NCBI GenBank assembly: GCA_964351875.1
Contig: CAYGQC010000002.1
Location: 18,760 to 82,759 of the forward strand
DNA from: JANSWO01 sp964351875
GTDB taxonomy: Bacteria; Pseudomonadota; Gammaproteobacteria; Pseudomonadales; Azotimanducaceae
Direction of reading: 5' to 3'
Length of the DNA stretch: 64,000 bases
In this document: positions 52,678-61,102 of the stretch, one piece after another
How positions within the stretch are numbered: the stretch's first letter is position 1
Layout: every line of letters begins with the position of its first letter
Program-made: the position numbers and the translations under genes
The notes under the pieces: model-generated
The model's input: the letters and a program-made list of their open reading frames with translations, nothing else
Told to the model about the DNA's origin: nothing
Database searches by the model: none

Positions 52678-53058
52678 CTATAGCGCGATCACCGCGCCGA
52701 CGATGGCGGCCAGGATCAACACGAAGTTGGCGAGCACAGTGACGATCATGCCAGCGCCGCGTTTGCTCGCGTCCGCCGAATAGGCAAAGAAGTACATGGT
52801 CCGGCCGATCAGAAAGGCAATGCCGCCGATCACCGCAAGCATCTCGTTCATGAACCAGGCGCAGGCATAGACTGCCGGAACAAAGACAACCAACTGCTCT
52901 AACGTATTCTGGTGGGCTCGGAACACACGCTCAAACGCTTCGTTCCCGCTTATTGCCGGCGCCGCGATGCCTGTTGCAGCGCGTGCGCGACCAACCAGAA
53001 CGCCAAACACGATGTACTGAATCAGCGCCAGCATGACGACTAGTGTAGTTTCCGGCAT
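52678..53058 (-). CDS. MAPEG-family membrane protein
   Basis: A 126-residue four-helix membrane protein resembling MAPEG (membrane glutathione S-transferase/eicosanoid metabolism) family: ERVFRAHQNTLEQLVVFVPAVYA and FLIGRTMYFFAYSADASKRG are the signature stretches. The ATG at 53058 is preceded by GGGGAG. Function in bacteria is usually unknown. Convergent with the epoxide hydrolase gene. Confidence 0.88.
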   Translation of the reverse strand: MPETTLVVMLALIQYIVFGVLVGRARAATGIAAPAISGNEAFERVFRAHQNTLEQLVVFVPAVYACAWFMNEMLAVIGGIAFLIGRTMYFFAYSADASKRGAGMIVTVLANFVLILAAIVGAVIAL

Positions 53059-53160
53059 AACGATCTCCCCGATCCGCTCAATTGTTGCTGGCACAGCTTG
53101 GAGCCGGCCGGTGAATACCCTCATTGAGCCAGATAGTAACGGGAATCGCCGACTCGAAGG

Positions 53161-53643
53161 CTACTTTGCCTCAATCATAAATCGGCCCGTCGCCTCAGCA
53201 ACGACACTCTCGTCATCGATTCGGATAACGCGCCCCAGCATCTCGGCAAGCCGTCCTCGCCGCCTGGCCAGCTCGCCTTCCAGACGCACAGGGGTGCCAA
53301 CGGGCAGCGCAGCTCGATAGCGAATATCGGCGCGAGCCGTGAAACTCTTAATCCCCTGCAGCCAGAGCCAGTTAGCCATGACGTCATCGAGTAACGAAAA
53401 GACAATACCGCCATGGGTCACACGGTCGTAACCCGCATGCTGCTGTTGGGGCGTAAAGGTTGCTCGACAGATATCGCCATCGAGGGAAAACCGAACGCCG
53501 AGGCCGATCGGGTTGCCCGGGCCGCAAACAAAGCAACGATTGCCTTCATTCTCCAGCGCGTTGCTCCTGCGCTCGGTTCGGTCATCCGCGCCCGAATCCG
53601 ATCCTTCTCTCGTGCTTGCCATACAACCGTCCTGACGATTCAA
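53161..53643 (-). CDS. Hotdog-fold thioesterase (PaaI/4HBT family)
   Basis: A 160-residue acyl-CoA thioesterase-like protein. A CFVCGPGNPIGLGVRFSLDGD motif precedes the hotdog helix YDRVTHGGIVFSLLDDVMANW, with the catalytic acid in DD. ATG at 53643 or 53622 are possible. It is divergent from the NUDIX gene, with 47 bases between starts. Confidence 0.87.
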   Translation of the reverse strand: MNRQDGCMASTREGSDSGADDRTERRSNALENEGNRCFVCGPGNPIGLGVRFSLDGDICRATFTPQQQHAGYDRVTHGGIVFSLLDDVMANWLWLQGIKSFTARADIRYRAALPVGTPVRLEGELARRRGRLAEMLGRVIRIDDESVVAEATGRFMIEAK

Positions 53644-53690
53644 GCGGTCTCGCTCGAAACGGCGGACCTTACCTGGAGTATCATAGCGGC

Positions 53691-54311
53691 GTGCCCGATA
53701 TCGATACCATCAAGCAACGACTCAGTCCCTTCGAGGGCGTCGTGGAGAAACGCGGCGGGAACACCCGCGAAGCCGCTGTCGCCGTCGTCCTCAGACCTGC
53801 GCGCCTCTATTCGGACACGGCTACCGAAGTGCTGCTCATCAAACGGGCAGACAAACCCAGTGACCCCTGGTCCGGCCAGATGGCCTTTCCCGGAGGCCAT
53901 CTGGACCCAGTCGATGCGAACCTGCGCGCTGCCGCCGAACGCGAAACCCTGGAAGAAGTTGGCCTGTCCCTGGACGGCGCTGACTATCTGGGATCGCTGG
54001 ATGAGACCAGCGCAATGGCGCGGGGCCGAAACATCGATCTGATCATCGGCCCGCACGTTTTTGTGATCGATGACGACCCGGTGCTGGCACCAAACTACGA
54101 AGTTGCAGAGACCGTTTGGGCGCCTCTAACACCAATGCTGCTCGGTGAGCTGCATCATTGGCAAACGATGGACTTTACGGGCACAGACACGATCTACAAC
54201 GGCTACCTCGTCCAAGACCAGTACTTTGTCTGGGGCCTGACCTATCGAATGATGAAATCATTCTTCGCCGCCATCGAACCCGATTGGCAACCGCCTCCCG
54301 AGCGAGACTAG
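53691..54311 (+). CDS. nudL: CoA pyrophosphatase, NUDIX family
   Basis: A 206-residue NUDIX hydrolase that cuts coenzyme A to phosphopantetheine and ADP (YeaB/NudL). The family pre-motif and NUDIX box are contiguous: SGQMAFPGGHLDPVDANLR followed by AAAERETLEEVGL, with the catalytic Glu pair in the box. GTG 53691 is chosen; earlier in-frame starts overlap the thioesterase gene on the other strand. Symbol by family, not certain. Confidence 0.88.
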   Translation: MPDIDTIKQRLSPFEGVVEKRGGNTREAAVAVVLRPARLYSDTATEVLLIKRADKPSDPWSGQMAFPGGHLDPVDANLRAAAERETLEEVGLSLDGADYLGSLDETSAMARGRNIDLIIGPHVFVIDDDPVLAPNYEVAETVWAPLTPMLLGELHHWQTMDFTGTDTIYNGYLVQDQYFVWGLTYRMMKSFFAAIEPDWQPPPERD

Positions 54312-54353
54312 CGCGCTCAGCTACGCAGCCAAGCGAGAGCCGGGCTAACCCAC

Positions 54354-55757
54354 TTACAGGCGGCGATAGCTCGCAATAGCAAGGCCTGCAGCGACCGACG
54401 TAAACGGATCATGCTCGACGACGCGTCCGGGGAACCTGTCTTCCAGAATCTTCAGCACGGCCGGAATCAGCGACGAGCCGCCTGTGCGCAGAACCAGATC
54501 GATCTGATCGGCGCCCAGGCCAGATAGCTCCACGGTCCGATCCACCGCTTCAGCAACGGTCTCAAGCAGATCCGAGATCATCGATTCGAAATCACTACGT
54601 TTCAGCGTCAGGTCGATATCGATTTCCGGGATGTCGAGCCGAGCTTCGTCGGCGTAGGAAAGCGCAGCTTTGGTTTCCTTGAGTTCCTGGAACACGAGGT
54701 AGCTGTAGTTGTGTTTGATCAGCTCCCGCAGGCGACGGAATTTGTACATGGCAGGGCCACCCTGCTCGATGCAATCCATCACCGGCGTCGTGAACTTGTT
54801 CTGATTCAGCGTGTACGTAACAGCCCAGTTGACGAGCAGGTCTTCGTACTCTTCGAACGGAAACTGCGTATCGATTTCACGATCGAAACCCTTCCTGCGC
54901 CAGCGCTCACCCTTACCGAGAAGAGGGAACAACAGCTCTCGGTACAGGCGTTGGTCAATGTGATCACCGCCAATTGCGACGCCATGGGTGGCCACAACAT
55001 CGAAGTCTTCGCCCTGCCGCTTGAGTACGCAGAAATCCAGCGTTCCACCCCCGAAATCGAGCGTCAGGAGCGTTTCGGCAGGGCTGTCAGGGTTCGCATT
55101 CAGGTAGCTAACAGCGGCCGCCGTCGGCTCCGGATAGAAGTGCTGCTCCGCCACTCCCGCATACTTGTAGGCTTCGCTAAGGCGATTAAGTGCCAGCTTG
55201 TTGCGATGATCATCGCGACCTTCAAAATTTACCGGATGCCCCAGGTGAGCAAAGCTCGCAACGCCAGCGCCCGCCTCAATCGCCTTGCGCATGCGCAACA
55301 AGAGCGGCGTGATAAGCGCGACGAGCCGGAAGGGATGATCGAAGACCATCAAGCGGCGAACCTTCTCGTCACCCAGCAGGCGCTTGGTGCCCCGGAACAA
55401 ACGCCCCTGCAACCCGCTATCGATGACGGGCGCGCCGTATATCTTCGTCGTCACGCCTTCGACGGCTGACGGTTCGTCACCACCCCCGCCGTTGTCCGCG
55501 AGGGCGCTGTATTCGCCAATGACCTCAGGGATCATCTCAACCGTACGGCTGGTGTTGTCCGCAATGTACTGATTGATCGCGTTCTGACCGGTATCCGTCT
55601 GTAGATCGCGATCGATGTACGTGGCGGACGGCATGATGTCGCTGTCACGCTCAAGGCGAACCAGGCGCAGCGTCTCTCCATCGAAAAGCGCGGCCGCAGA
55701 GTTACTGGTACCGAAATCGATGCCGATCCCGATTCGTCGTCCTGTGTCCTGACTCAT
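54354..55757 (-). CDS. Hsp70-like protein of the YegD type
   Basis: A 467-residue actin-fold ATPase. N-terminal phosphate loop GIGIDFGTSNSAAALF, phosphate-2 LTLDFGGGTLDFCVLK and adenosine motif LRTGGSSLIPAV are intact; the C-terminal substrate-binding lid of DnaK is absent. YegD proteins are chaperone-like of unknown client. ATG overlaps the CoA transferase stop (ATGA), an unusual partner. Confidence 0.9.
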   Translation of the reverse strand: MSQDTGRRIGIGIDFGTSNSAAALFDGETLRLVRLERDSDIMPSATYIDRDLQTDTGQNAINQYIADNTSRTVEMIPEVIGEYSALADNGGGGDEPSAVEGVTTKIYGAPVIDSGLQGRLFRGTKRLLGDEKVRRLMVFDHPFRLVALITPLLLRMRKAIEAGAGVASFAHLGHPVNFEGRDDHRNKLALNRLSEAYKYAGVAEQHFYPEPTAAAVSYLNANPDSPAETLLTLDFGGGTLDFCVLKRQGEDFDVVATHGVAIGGDHIDQRLYRELLFPLLGKGERWRRKGFDREIDTQFPFEEYEDLLVNWAVTYTLNQNKFTTPVMDCIEQGGPAMYKFRRLRELIKHNYSYLVFQELKETKAALSYADEARLDIPEIDIDLTLKRSDFESMISDLLETVAEAVDRTVELSGLGADQIDLVLRTGGSSLIPAVLKILEDRFPGRVVEHDPFTSVAAGLAIASYRRL

Positions 55758-56914
55758 GGCTGGCTCTGCGCCAAGGCCGGCTGGAAGCGAGCGAGCGCTG
55801 CCTCATCCATGCCGAGCCACTCCAGCGCGACAGCCTCGTTGTGCTCGCCCTGATGCGGCGCGCCACCGCGCACACCGCTCGTTGCATCGGAGAAACGATA
55901 AGGCGACTGCACCACCTCCCGTTCGCCACCGGCGCGATCGTCCACGCGGGTAATCATTTGCCTGTGAGCCAGCGTTGGCTGTGTTCTCGCATCACCCGTT
56001 CTGCGTACGTCACCCCAGGGAATGTTCATGGTTGCCAGCGCATCGACAACGGAAGCTCGGTCCGCACAGCGAACGTTGAAGAATTCATCCATAGCTGCCC
56101 GCCTGGAGGCGATCTTGGTTGCAAGGTCCGCGCCTTCAGGCGTTGGATCAACCACGCCAAAGTGCCGAACGAGCTGTTTCCACAAGAGCCTCAAATCCGT
56201 CGACAGCAGCAGTTGTCCCGCCGACGTATCAACGATGGGCGGCACGCCCGCTTTCGTATCCAGAGAGCCTTCGAGGTGGTAGTGCAGGTCGTCATCGGTC
56301 GCCACCATCGCATCGATCATCGCCATGTCGATGTGCTGCCCGAGCCCGGTTCTCCCACGCATATGCAGCGCAGCCAATAGCCCAACCAAACCGTGCAGCG
56401 ATGCATTTGTGTCGGCAATGGACAGCGCAATATCGGCCGGCGCGCCCCCCGCCCGCTCGGCTTGCCGATGTATCAGGCCTGACTCCGCATGAATCACGGG
56501 GGCGTAAGCGGCGCGTTGGGATTCCGGTCCGTTCGCACCAAATCCGGAGATCGACAGCATGAGCAGGGCCGGGTTGTCCGCCTTCAGGTCTTTGTAGTCC
56601 ATGCCCAGCCGCGCCATGACGCCCGGTCGAAAGTTTTCCACCAGTATGTCCGCCTTAGCGGCGAGTGCTCGCGCAAACTCGACGCCTTCCGGCTTCGACA
56701 GATCCACACTGACATTGCGTTTGCCGGCATTCTGCTGGCTGTAGTAACCGCGGATACCGGCGATGTCAGCACCCCAGATGCGCGTGATGTCGCCGTCCGG
56801 CGGTTCCAGCTTAACGACGTCCGCACCGAGGTCACTGAGCATCCGGCCGGCAAAAGGACCGGCCAGAACACGAGACATGTCGAGGACTTTCAGGCCTTCC
56901 AGGGGGTAGCTCAT
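55754..56914 (-). CDS. CaiB/BaiF family CoA transferase
   Basis: A 386-residue family III CoA transferase. Opening YPLEGLKVLDMSRVLAGPFAGRML, nucleotide/CoA region GADVVKLEPPDGD, and active-site Asp in SIADTNASLHGLVGLL are conserved. It moves CoA between acyl-CoA and a carboxylate; substrates cannot be read. Overlaps the Hsp70-like gene by four bases. Confidence 0.92.
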   Translation of the reverse strand: MSYPLEGLKVLDMSRVLAGPFAGRMLSDLGADVVKLEPPDGDITRIWGADIAGIRGYYSQQNAGKRNVSVDLSKPEGVEFARALAAKADILVENFRPGVMARLGMDYKDLKADNPALLMLSISGFGANGPESQRAAYAPVIHAESGLIHRQAERAGGAPADIALSIADTNASLHGLVGLLAALHMRGRTGLGQHIDMAMIDAMVATDDDLHYHLEGSLDTKAGVPPIVDTSAGQLLLSTDLRLLWKQLVRHFGVVDPTPEGADLATKIASRRAAMDEFFNVRCADRASVVDALATMNIPWGDVRRTGDARTQPTLAHRQMITRVDDRAGGEREVVQSPYRFSDATSGVRGGAPHQGEHNEAVALEWLGMDEAALARFQPALAQSQP

Positions 56915-56935
56915 AGTGCTGCTCGCGAAATCTGT

Positions 56936-57583
56936 CTAGAGAGCATCGGCACTGGCAAGCGCCGGCACGTCACAACTCACGCCTGTGCCGCCCAGACCGC
57001 AGTAGCCATTCGGCACTTTGGCCAGATACTGCTGATGTGCAGGCTCTGCGTAATAGAAGGCCGGCGCAGGCAAGATCTCGGTGGTCACCTCACCGTAACC
57101 CGCGCCCACGAGACGTTCGGAGAATGCGCGCGCAGATTGCTCGGCCAACTTTAGCTGAGCATCGCTCGTCGCAAAGATCGCACTGCGATATTGGGTGCCG
57201 ACATCGTTGCCCTGGCGCATGCCCTGGGTCGGGTCGTGCCCCTCCCAGAACACTTTCAGCAATTCGCCATAGCTGACAACCGCGGGATCAAACACGACGA
57301 GCACGACCTCGGTGTGTCCGGTGCGGCCGGAACAGACTTCTTCGTACATCGGGTTTGCGGTCAGGCCGCCCGCGTAGCCAACTGCGGTGGAAAAAACGCC
57401 CTCGGTCTGCCAGAACTTACGCTCGGCACCCCAGAAACAACCCATCGCGAAAAATGCGGTTTCGAACGTATCCGGAAACGGACCCGCAAGCGAGTGGCCG
57501 TTAACAAAATGCTCGTCGGGCACAGGCATCACCTGGCTTCGGCCAGGTAAGGCATTCGCTGCATCGGGCATTACGGTTTTCAT
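56936..57583 (-). CDS. msrA: Peptide methionine sulfoxide reductase MsrA
   Basis: Repairs methionine-S-sulfoxide. Active-site motif GCFWG at residues 48-52 (catalytic Cys49), HPTQ-like segment HDPTQGMRQGNDVGTQYRSAIF and a resolving Cys in GYCGLGG or VSCDVP. ATG 57583 gives 215 residues, like E. coli MsrA with its N-terminal extension. The upstream open frame overlaps the divergent Sel1 gene's leader. Confidence 0.95.
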   Translation of the reverse strand: MKTVMPDAANALPGRSQVMPVPDEHFVNGHSLAGPFPDTFETAFFAMGCFWGAERKFWQTEGVFSTAVGYAGGLTANPMYEEVCSGRTGHTEVVLVVFDPAVVSYGELLKVFWEGHDPTQGMRQGNDVGTQYRSAIFATSDAQLKLAEQSARAFSERLVGAGYGEVTTEILPAPAFYYAEPAHQQYLAKVPNGYCGLGGTGVSCDVPALASADAL

Positions 57584-57747
57584 CTCGTTGTCTCCACAAG
57601 GGTTGTCAGGAACCACCAGGCGCTGCGCATCGCATGATAACTCTGCGGAGCCTATGCTGGGCAATCTGTCCGGCAATGCGGCGGGCAATCGTCAAATGCG
57701 AGCACAGCGCAGTCGAATCTTGCTGCCAGTTCGACTATAAGATTGTC

Positions 57748-59445
57748 ATGTTTACCCTCTCAAACCGAACCATTCGCACTAGCCGTCACGGCCAGTCCGC
57801 GCGCACCCCTCGCATCGCCTTGATACTGCCGCTGCTGCTGGCATTGACGGGCTGCGCCAGCCAGGCACCGCCCGAACCCTACGATTCCGTGGCAGTGCGC
57901 ATCACGGCAGGCGACGATGTGGCCGCGGCCACCCTCAGGCGCTCCTTCCTGACGGCTCCTGACTTCCCGTCGAGGCTGCAAAAGCTCGGGCCGCTCGAGC
58001 AGCAGGTAATGCAAATGATCGATGACGAGCCGCTGAGGCTCGGCAGCATCGGCAGTGCGATTCTCGAGATCTATTATGGCTCCCTCGCTGGCCACTACGC
58101 GATGCGGGCGTACTATGAGCGAGTGGGCGCAGACGATGCGGTCGCGCTTCACGACGGCTGGCTCGGCAAGCTGATCGACGATCTGGAAGCCGGTGGCGAC
58201 GGCAGCACGGACAGGCCTTACCGCGTGATCTCCGCGACAGAAGCCAGAGCCTATCTGCGCAGCAAAGACCGCAGCGCTGTTGGCTCCATGTACCAGACAT
58301 CAGACTCCATACCTTTCGGCATGGTGACGCTGACAAAACCAGAATCCGGTCCGCTCGTCACCAGCCATTTTGACCTGCGTCCGGCTTTTGAGGCCGTGCG
58401 CCACGAGGTTGACGGTCCGGACGGCACGGATTTCTCACCTGAGTTGCTCATTCGCTATCTCGCCGGCCAGAACGACAGCGCCGCCCAGGCCGCCATCGGC
58501 ACGTTCTTTGCGCTCTCAGGCGACTCCGAGTCAGCAATCAACTGGCTGCACGCCTCCAGCCGATCCGGAAACCTGCTCGCCAATCTGATGCTTGCCCGCG
58601 TGCACTGGCAGCGCGCGGACGATGCGGAGGGCGATGCTCGAGAGGAAGAATTTGACCGGGTTCTAGACAACTACCTGCACGCTATCGCGCTCGGCTCCGA
58701 TGAAGCCATGCTGCGCCTGGGCACGCTCTACCTTGGTGGCGTGTATGGCGAGGACAACGAATCTGCTGGTATTCCGCTTCTGAATCAAGCGGACGAGCTG
58801 GGCAACAACGCGGCAACCCTGTATCTGGGGCACCTGTACTACAGCGGAGAGGTGGTCGAACAGGAGTATGACAAGGCTAACGCCTACTATCGCCGCGCCG
58901 CACAAGCCGGCGAGCTACGAGAGCGAACGACCTACGTGCGCTTCCTGCTGGACGAGAAAGCCACGGGCTACGCCAGCGCGCAAGCCATCGCGCTACTTGA
59001 GGAATCCGGTTCGGACTCTGCCGAAGCCAACATTCTCCTGGCCTATACAAAGGCCCGCGGCCTGGGCGTCGACGTTGCAACCAAAGCAGCCGTCGCTCAC
59101 TTCAAGCTAGCCGTAAAACTGTCCCCGGGGAACGCCGACATCATCAACGAGGTCGCGTGGACGCTGACTGTCAGCCACATCGATGAGCTGCGTCGCGAAC
59201 GCTATGCGCTCGACATCATGACCGAGATGATGGAAGCGGACGAAGTGGCGCGCACGAACCCGGCCTTTCTCGACACCTGGGCCGCCGCCCACGCGGCTAA
59301 CGGTGACTTCGATCGCGCAATCGACATCCAGGCCGAAGCGCTCACTGGCGCCCAGGAAGCCGGCGATGAGGCAGTGATTGAGGAACTGGAGTCCCATATG
59401 GCGCTGTTCCGTGACGGTGGCGTGGTCATCGATCCGGTGCCGTGA
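57748..59445 (+). CDS. Lipoprotein with Sel1-like/TPR repeats
   Basis: A 565-residue lipoprotein: signal peptide with lipobox LALTGC, a helical N-terminal part, and Sel1-like repeats between about residues 300 and 430 (YLGGVYGEDNESAGIPLLNQA, YLGHLYYSGEVVEQEYDKA, YYRRAAQAGE). Typical of envelope scaffolds or protein-interaction adaptors. ATG 57748 chosen because it begins the lipoprotein signal. Divergent from msrA with 164 bases. Confidence 0.85.
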   Translation: MFTLSNRTIRTSRHGQSARTPRIALILPLLLALTGCASQAPPEPYDSVAVRITAGDDVAAATLRRSFLTAPDFPSRLQKLGPLEQQVMQMIDDEPLRLGSIGSAILEIYYGSLAGHYAMRAYYERVGADDAVALHDGWLGKLIDDLEAGGDGSTDRPYRVISATEARAYLRSKDRSAVGSMYQTSDSIPFGMVTLTKPESGPLVTSHFDLRPAFEAVRHEVDGPDGTDFSPELLIRYLAGQNDSAAQAAIGTFFALSGDSESAINWLHASSRSGNLLANLMLARVHWQRADDAEGDAREEEFDRVLDNYLHAIALGSDEAMLRLGTLYLGGVYGEDNESAGIPLLNQADELGNNAATLYLGHLYYSGEVVEQEYDKANAYYRRAAQAGELRERTTYVRFLLDEKATGYASAQAIALLEESGSDSAEANILLAYTKARGLGVDVATKAAVAHFKLAVKLSPGNADIINEVAWTLTVSHIDELRRERYALDIMTEMMEADEVARTNPAFLDTWAAAHAANGDFDRAIDIQAEALTGAQEAGDEAVIEELESHMALFRDGGVVIDPVP

Positions 59446-59451
59446 CGCACC

Positions 59452-60528
59452 GTGCGTGAGTCCGCGAGCGACGGCCGGGACTACAGCGTCTCAAGCCACG
59501 AAGTGTTGGACAGCACACCGCTGCTGGTCGATGTTCGAGCACCCGTGGAATACGCCCGCGGCACGTTCCCCAACAGCATCAATCTCCCAATCCTCACCGA
59601 TGAGGAACGCGAAGCGGTGGGGACGTGTTACAAGCACAGCGGCGCCAGCGCCGCCGTTGCCCTCGGCCACAAGCTGGTCGCATCTGAAGCGCGCGAAGCT
59701 CGAGTGGAAGCCTGGGCTAACGCGATTCGCTCCAAGCCAGGAGCGGTGCTTTGCTGCTGGCGCGGCGGCATGCGCAGCAACATCGCCCAGCAGTGGCTAG
59801 CCGAGCGCGGCGTGAGCGTTCCCATCGTGAAAGGCGGTTACAAAGCTGTGCGCACCGAGTGTCTCGGCATAATCGAGTCGATGCCCAAACAACCGATAGT
59901 CATACTCGCGGGGCGCACTGGCAGCGGCAAGACCGAGGTTCTCAATCAGTTACCGGATAGCATCGATCTGGAAGGCCTGGCCAATCACCGAGGCTCAGCA
60001 TTCGGTTCACTTGGGGAACAGCCCAGCCCAGCGAGTTTCGAAAACGCGCTGGCCGGGCAATGGCACCGACACGCTTTTGAGAGAATCACCCTTGAAGATG
60101 AGAGCCGCCTGATAGGACGCGTGGCGCTGCCGCCTGTGTTGCATCAACACATGGCCACGGCGGACCTGGTACTACTCGAGATCACACAGGCAGAGCGGAT
60201 CGACAACATTCGCCGGGAATATGTCGAGCAAGCCCTCGCTGATGAGCCAAACGACGCCGTGCAGGCGCGCTACGAAGGTGCCGTTGAACGCATCCGGCGA
60301 CGCTTGGGCGGCGTCGATGCCGGGGCGATTGCGCAGATGATCAGACGCGCGTTCAAGAGCACCGATCCCGAGGCTCACAATCGTTGGATCGGCGCGCTTC
60401 TGCAGCGTTACTACGATCCGATGTACGACTATCAGCTGGAGAAAAAGCAGAAACGGGTTCGATTCCGCGGCGACCGCGGCGCGGTTTTAGAACGGCTGCA
60501 CAGCGAAGCCCGCGAGAGCGCGAGATGA
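59452..60528 (+). CDS. mnmH: tRNA 2-selenouridine synthase
   Basis: SelU/MnmH replaces sulfur by selenium at position 34 of certain tRNAs using selenophosphate, and can also geranylate 2-thiouridine. Rhodanese domain with active CWRGGMRS (Cys102) and P-loop GRTGSGKTE later. Length 358 is usual. GTG start six bases after the Sel1 gene stop suggests co-transcription. The selenophosphate synthetase gene selD is not in this window. Confidence 0.94.
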   Translation: MRESASDGRDYSVSSHEVLDSTPLLVDVRAPVEYARGTFPNSINLPILTDEEREAVGTCYKHSGASAAVALGHKLVASEAREARVEAWANAIRSKPGAVLCCWRGGMRSNIAQQWLAERGVSVPIVKGGYKAVRTECLGIIESMPKQPIVILAGRTGSGKTEVLNQLPDSIDLEGLANHRGSAFGSLGEQPSPASFENALAGQWHRHAFERITLEDESRLIGRVALPPVLHQHMATADLVLLEITQAERIDNIRREYVEQALADEPNDAVQARYEGAVERIRRRLGGVDAGAIAQMIRRAFKSTDPEAHNRWIGALLQRYYDPMYDYQLEKKQKRVRFRGDRGAVLERLHSEARESAR

Positions 60529-60546
60529 CAGAACCGGTACGATGAG

Positions 60547-61095
60547 ATGGCGATCGATACTCAAAACCCGAACAGTAAAGTGATCGTGATCAGTGGCTGT
60601 CCCGGTAGTGGCAAGAGCACGCTGGCGGCCGCACTGGCTGCGCGATCGCCGGCTGGGGTTCACCTCGCAACAGACGCCTTTTTTCGCTTTCCAGCACACC
60701 GCCTCGACCCGAGCTCCAGCGCGGCAGCCAATCAGAACGCGGCCATCCAACGAGCTTATCTCGCGTCAGCGTTGAGCTTCCGCAACGATGGCTGCGAGGT
60801 CGTCATCGATGGGGTAGTACCGAACAACGGACGGTCTGCCGTCGAGGAAGTTCTCGGACCGTGCCGCTGGTTGACGCTGCACGCGAGCCTCGACTGCGTG
60901 CTCCAGCGCTGCGCTGCCAGGAATGGCCAATCCTCCGCGCATCCTGAGCTGGTGCGCCGAATGCACGCACAGTTCGCCAACGAATCGACAACAGCGAGTG
61001 AGCTTGAGACTACCGTTCTGGATACGACGGCGCTGTCACCGGAGCAGGTGCTGGGCATCGCCATCGATCGACTCGATCTCTCGCCAACCGCATAG
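60547..61095 (+). CDS. Small P-loop kinase-like protein
   Basis: A 182-residue AAA/kinase-like protein with Walker A GCPGSGKST (17-25), a DxD-like helix ATDAFFRFP and Walker-type Asp in VVIDGVV. It resembles chloramphenicol-phosphotransferase- and gluconate/zeta-toxin-like kinases, but the exact substrate is not decidable. Follows mnmH by 18 bases on the same strand. Confidence 0.8.
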   Translation: MAIDTQNPNSKVIVISGCPGSGKSTLAAALAARSPAGVHLATDAFFRFPAHRLDPSSSAAANQNAAIQRAYLASALSFRNDGCEVVIDGVVPNNGRSAVEEVLGPCRWLTLHASLDCVLQRCAARNGQSSAHPELVRRMHAQFANESTTASELETTVLDTTALSPEQVLGIAIDRLDLSPTA

Positions 61096-61102
61096 AGGGA
61101 GT

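Noticed and set aside
54711..55469. 252-codon frame antisense to the Hsp70-like gene
   Set aside because: Shadow of the intact Hsp70-like gene, no independent support.
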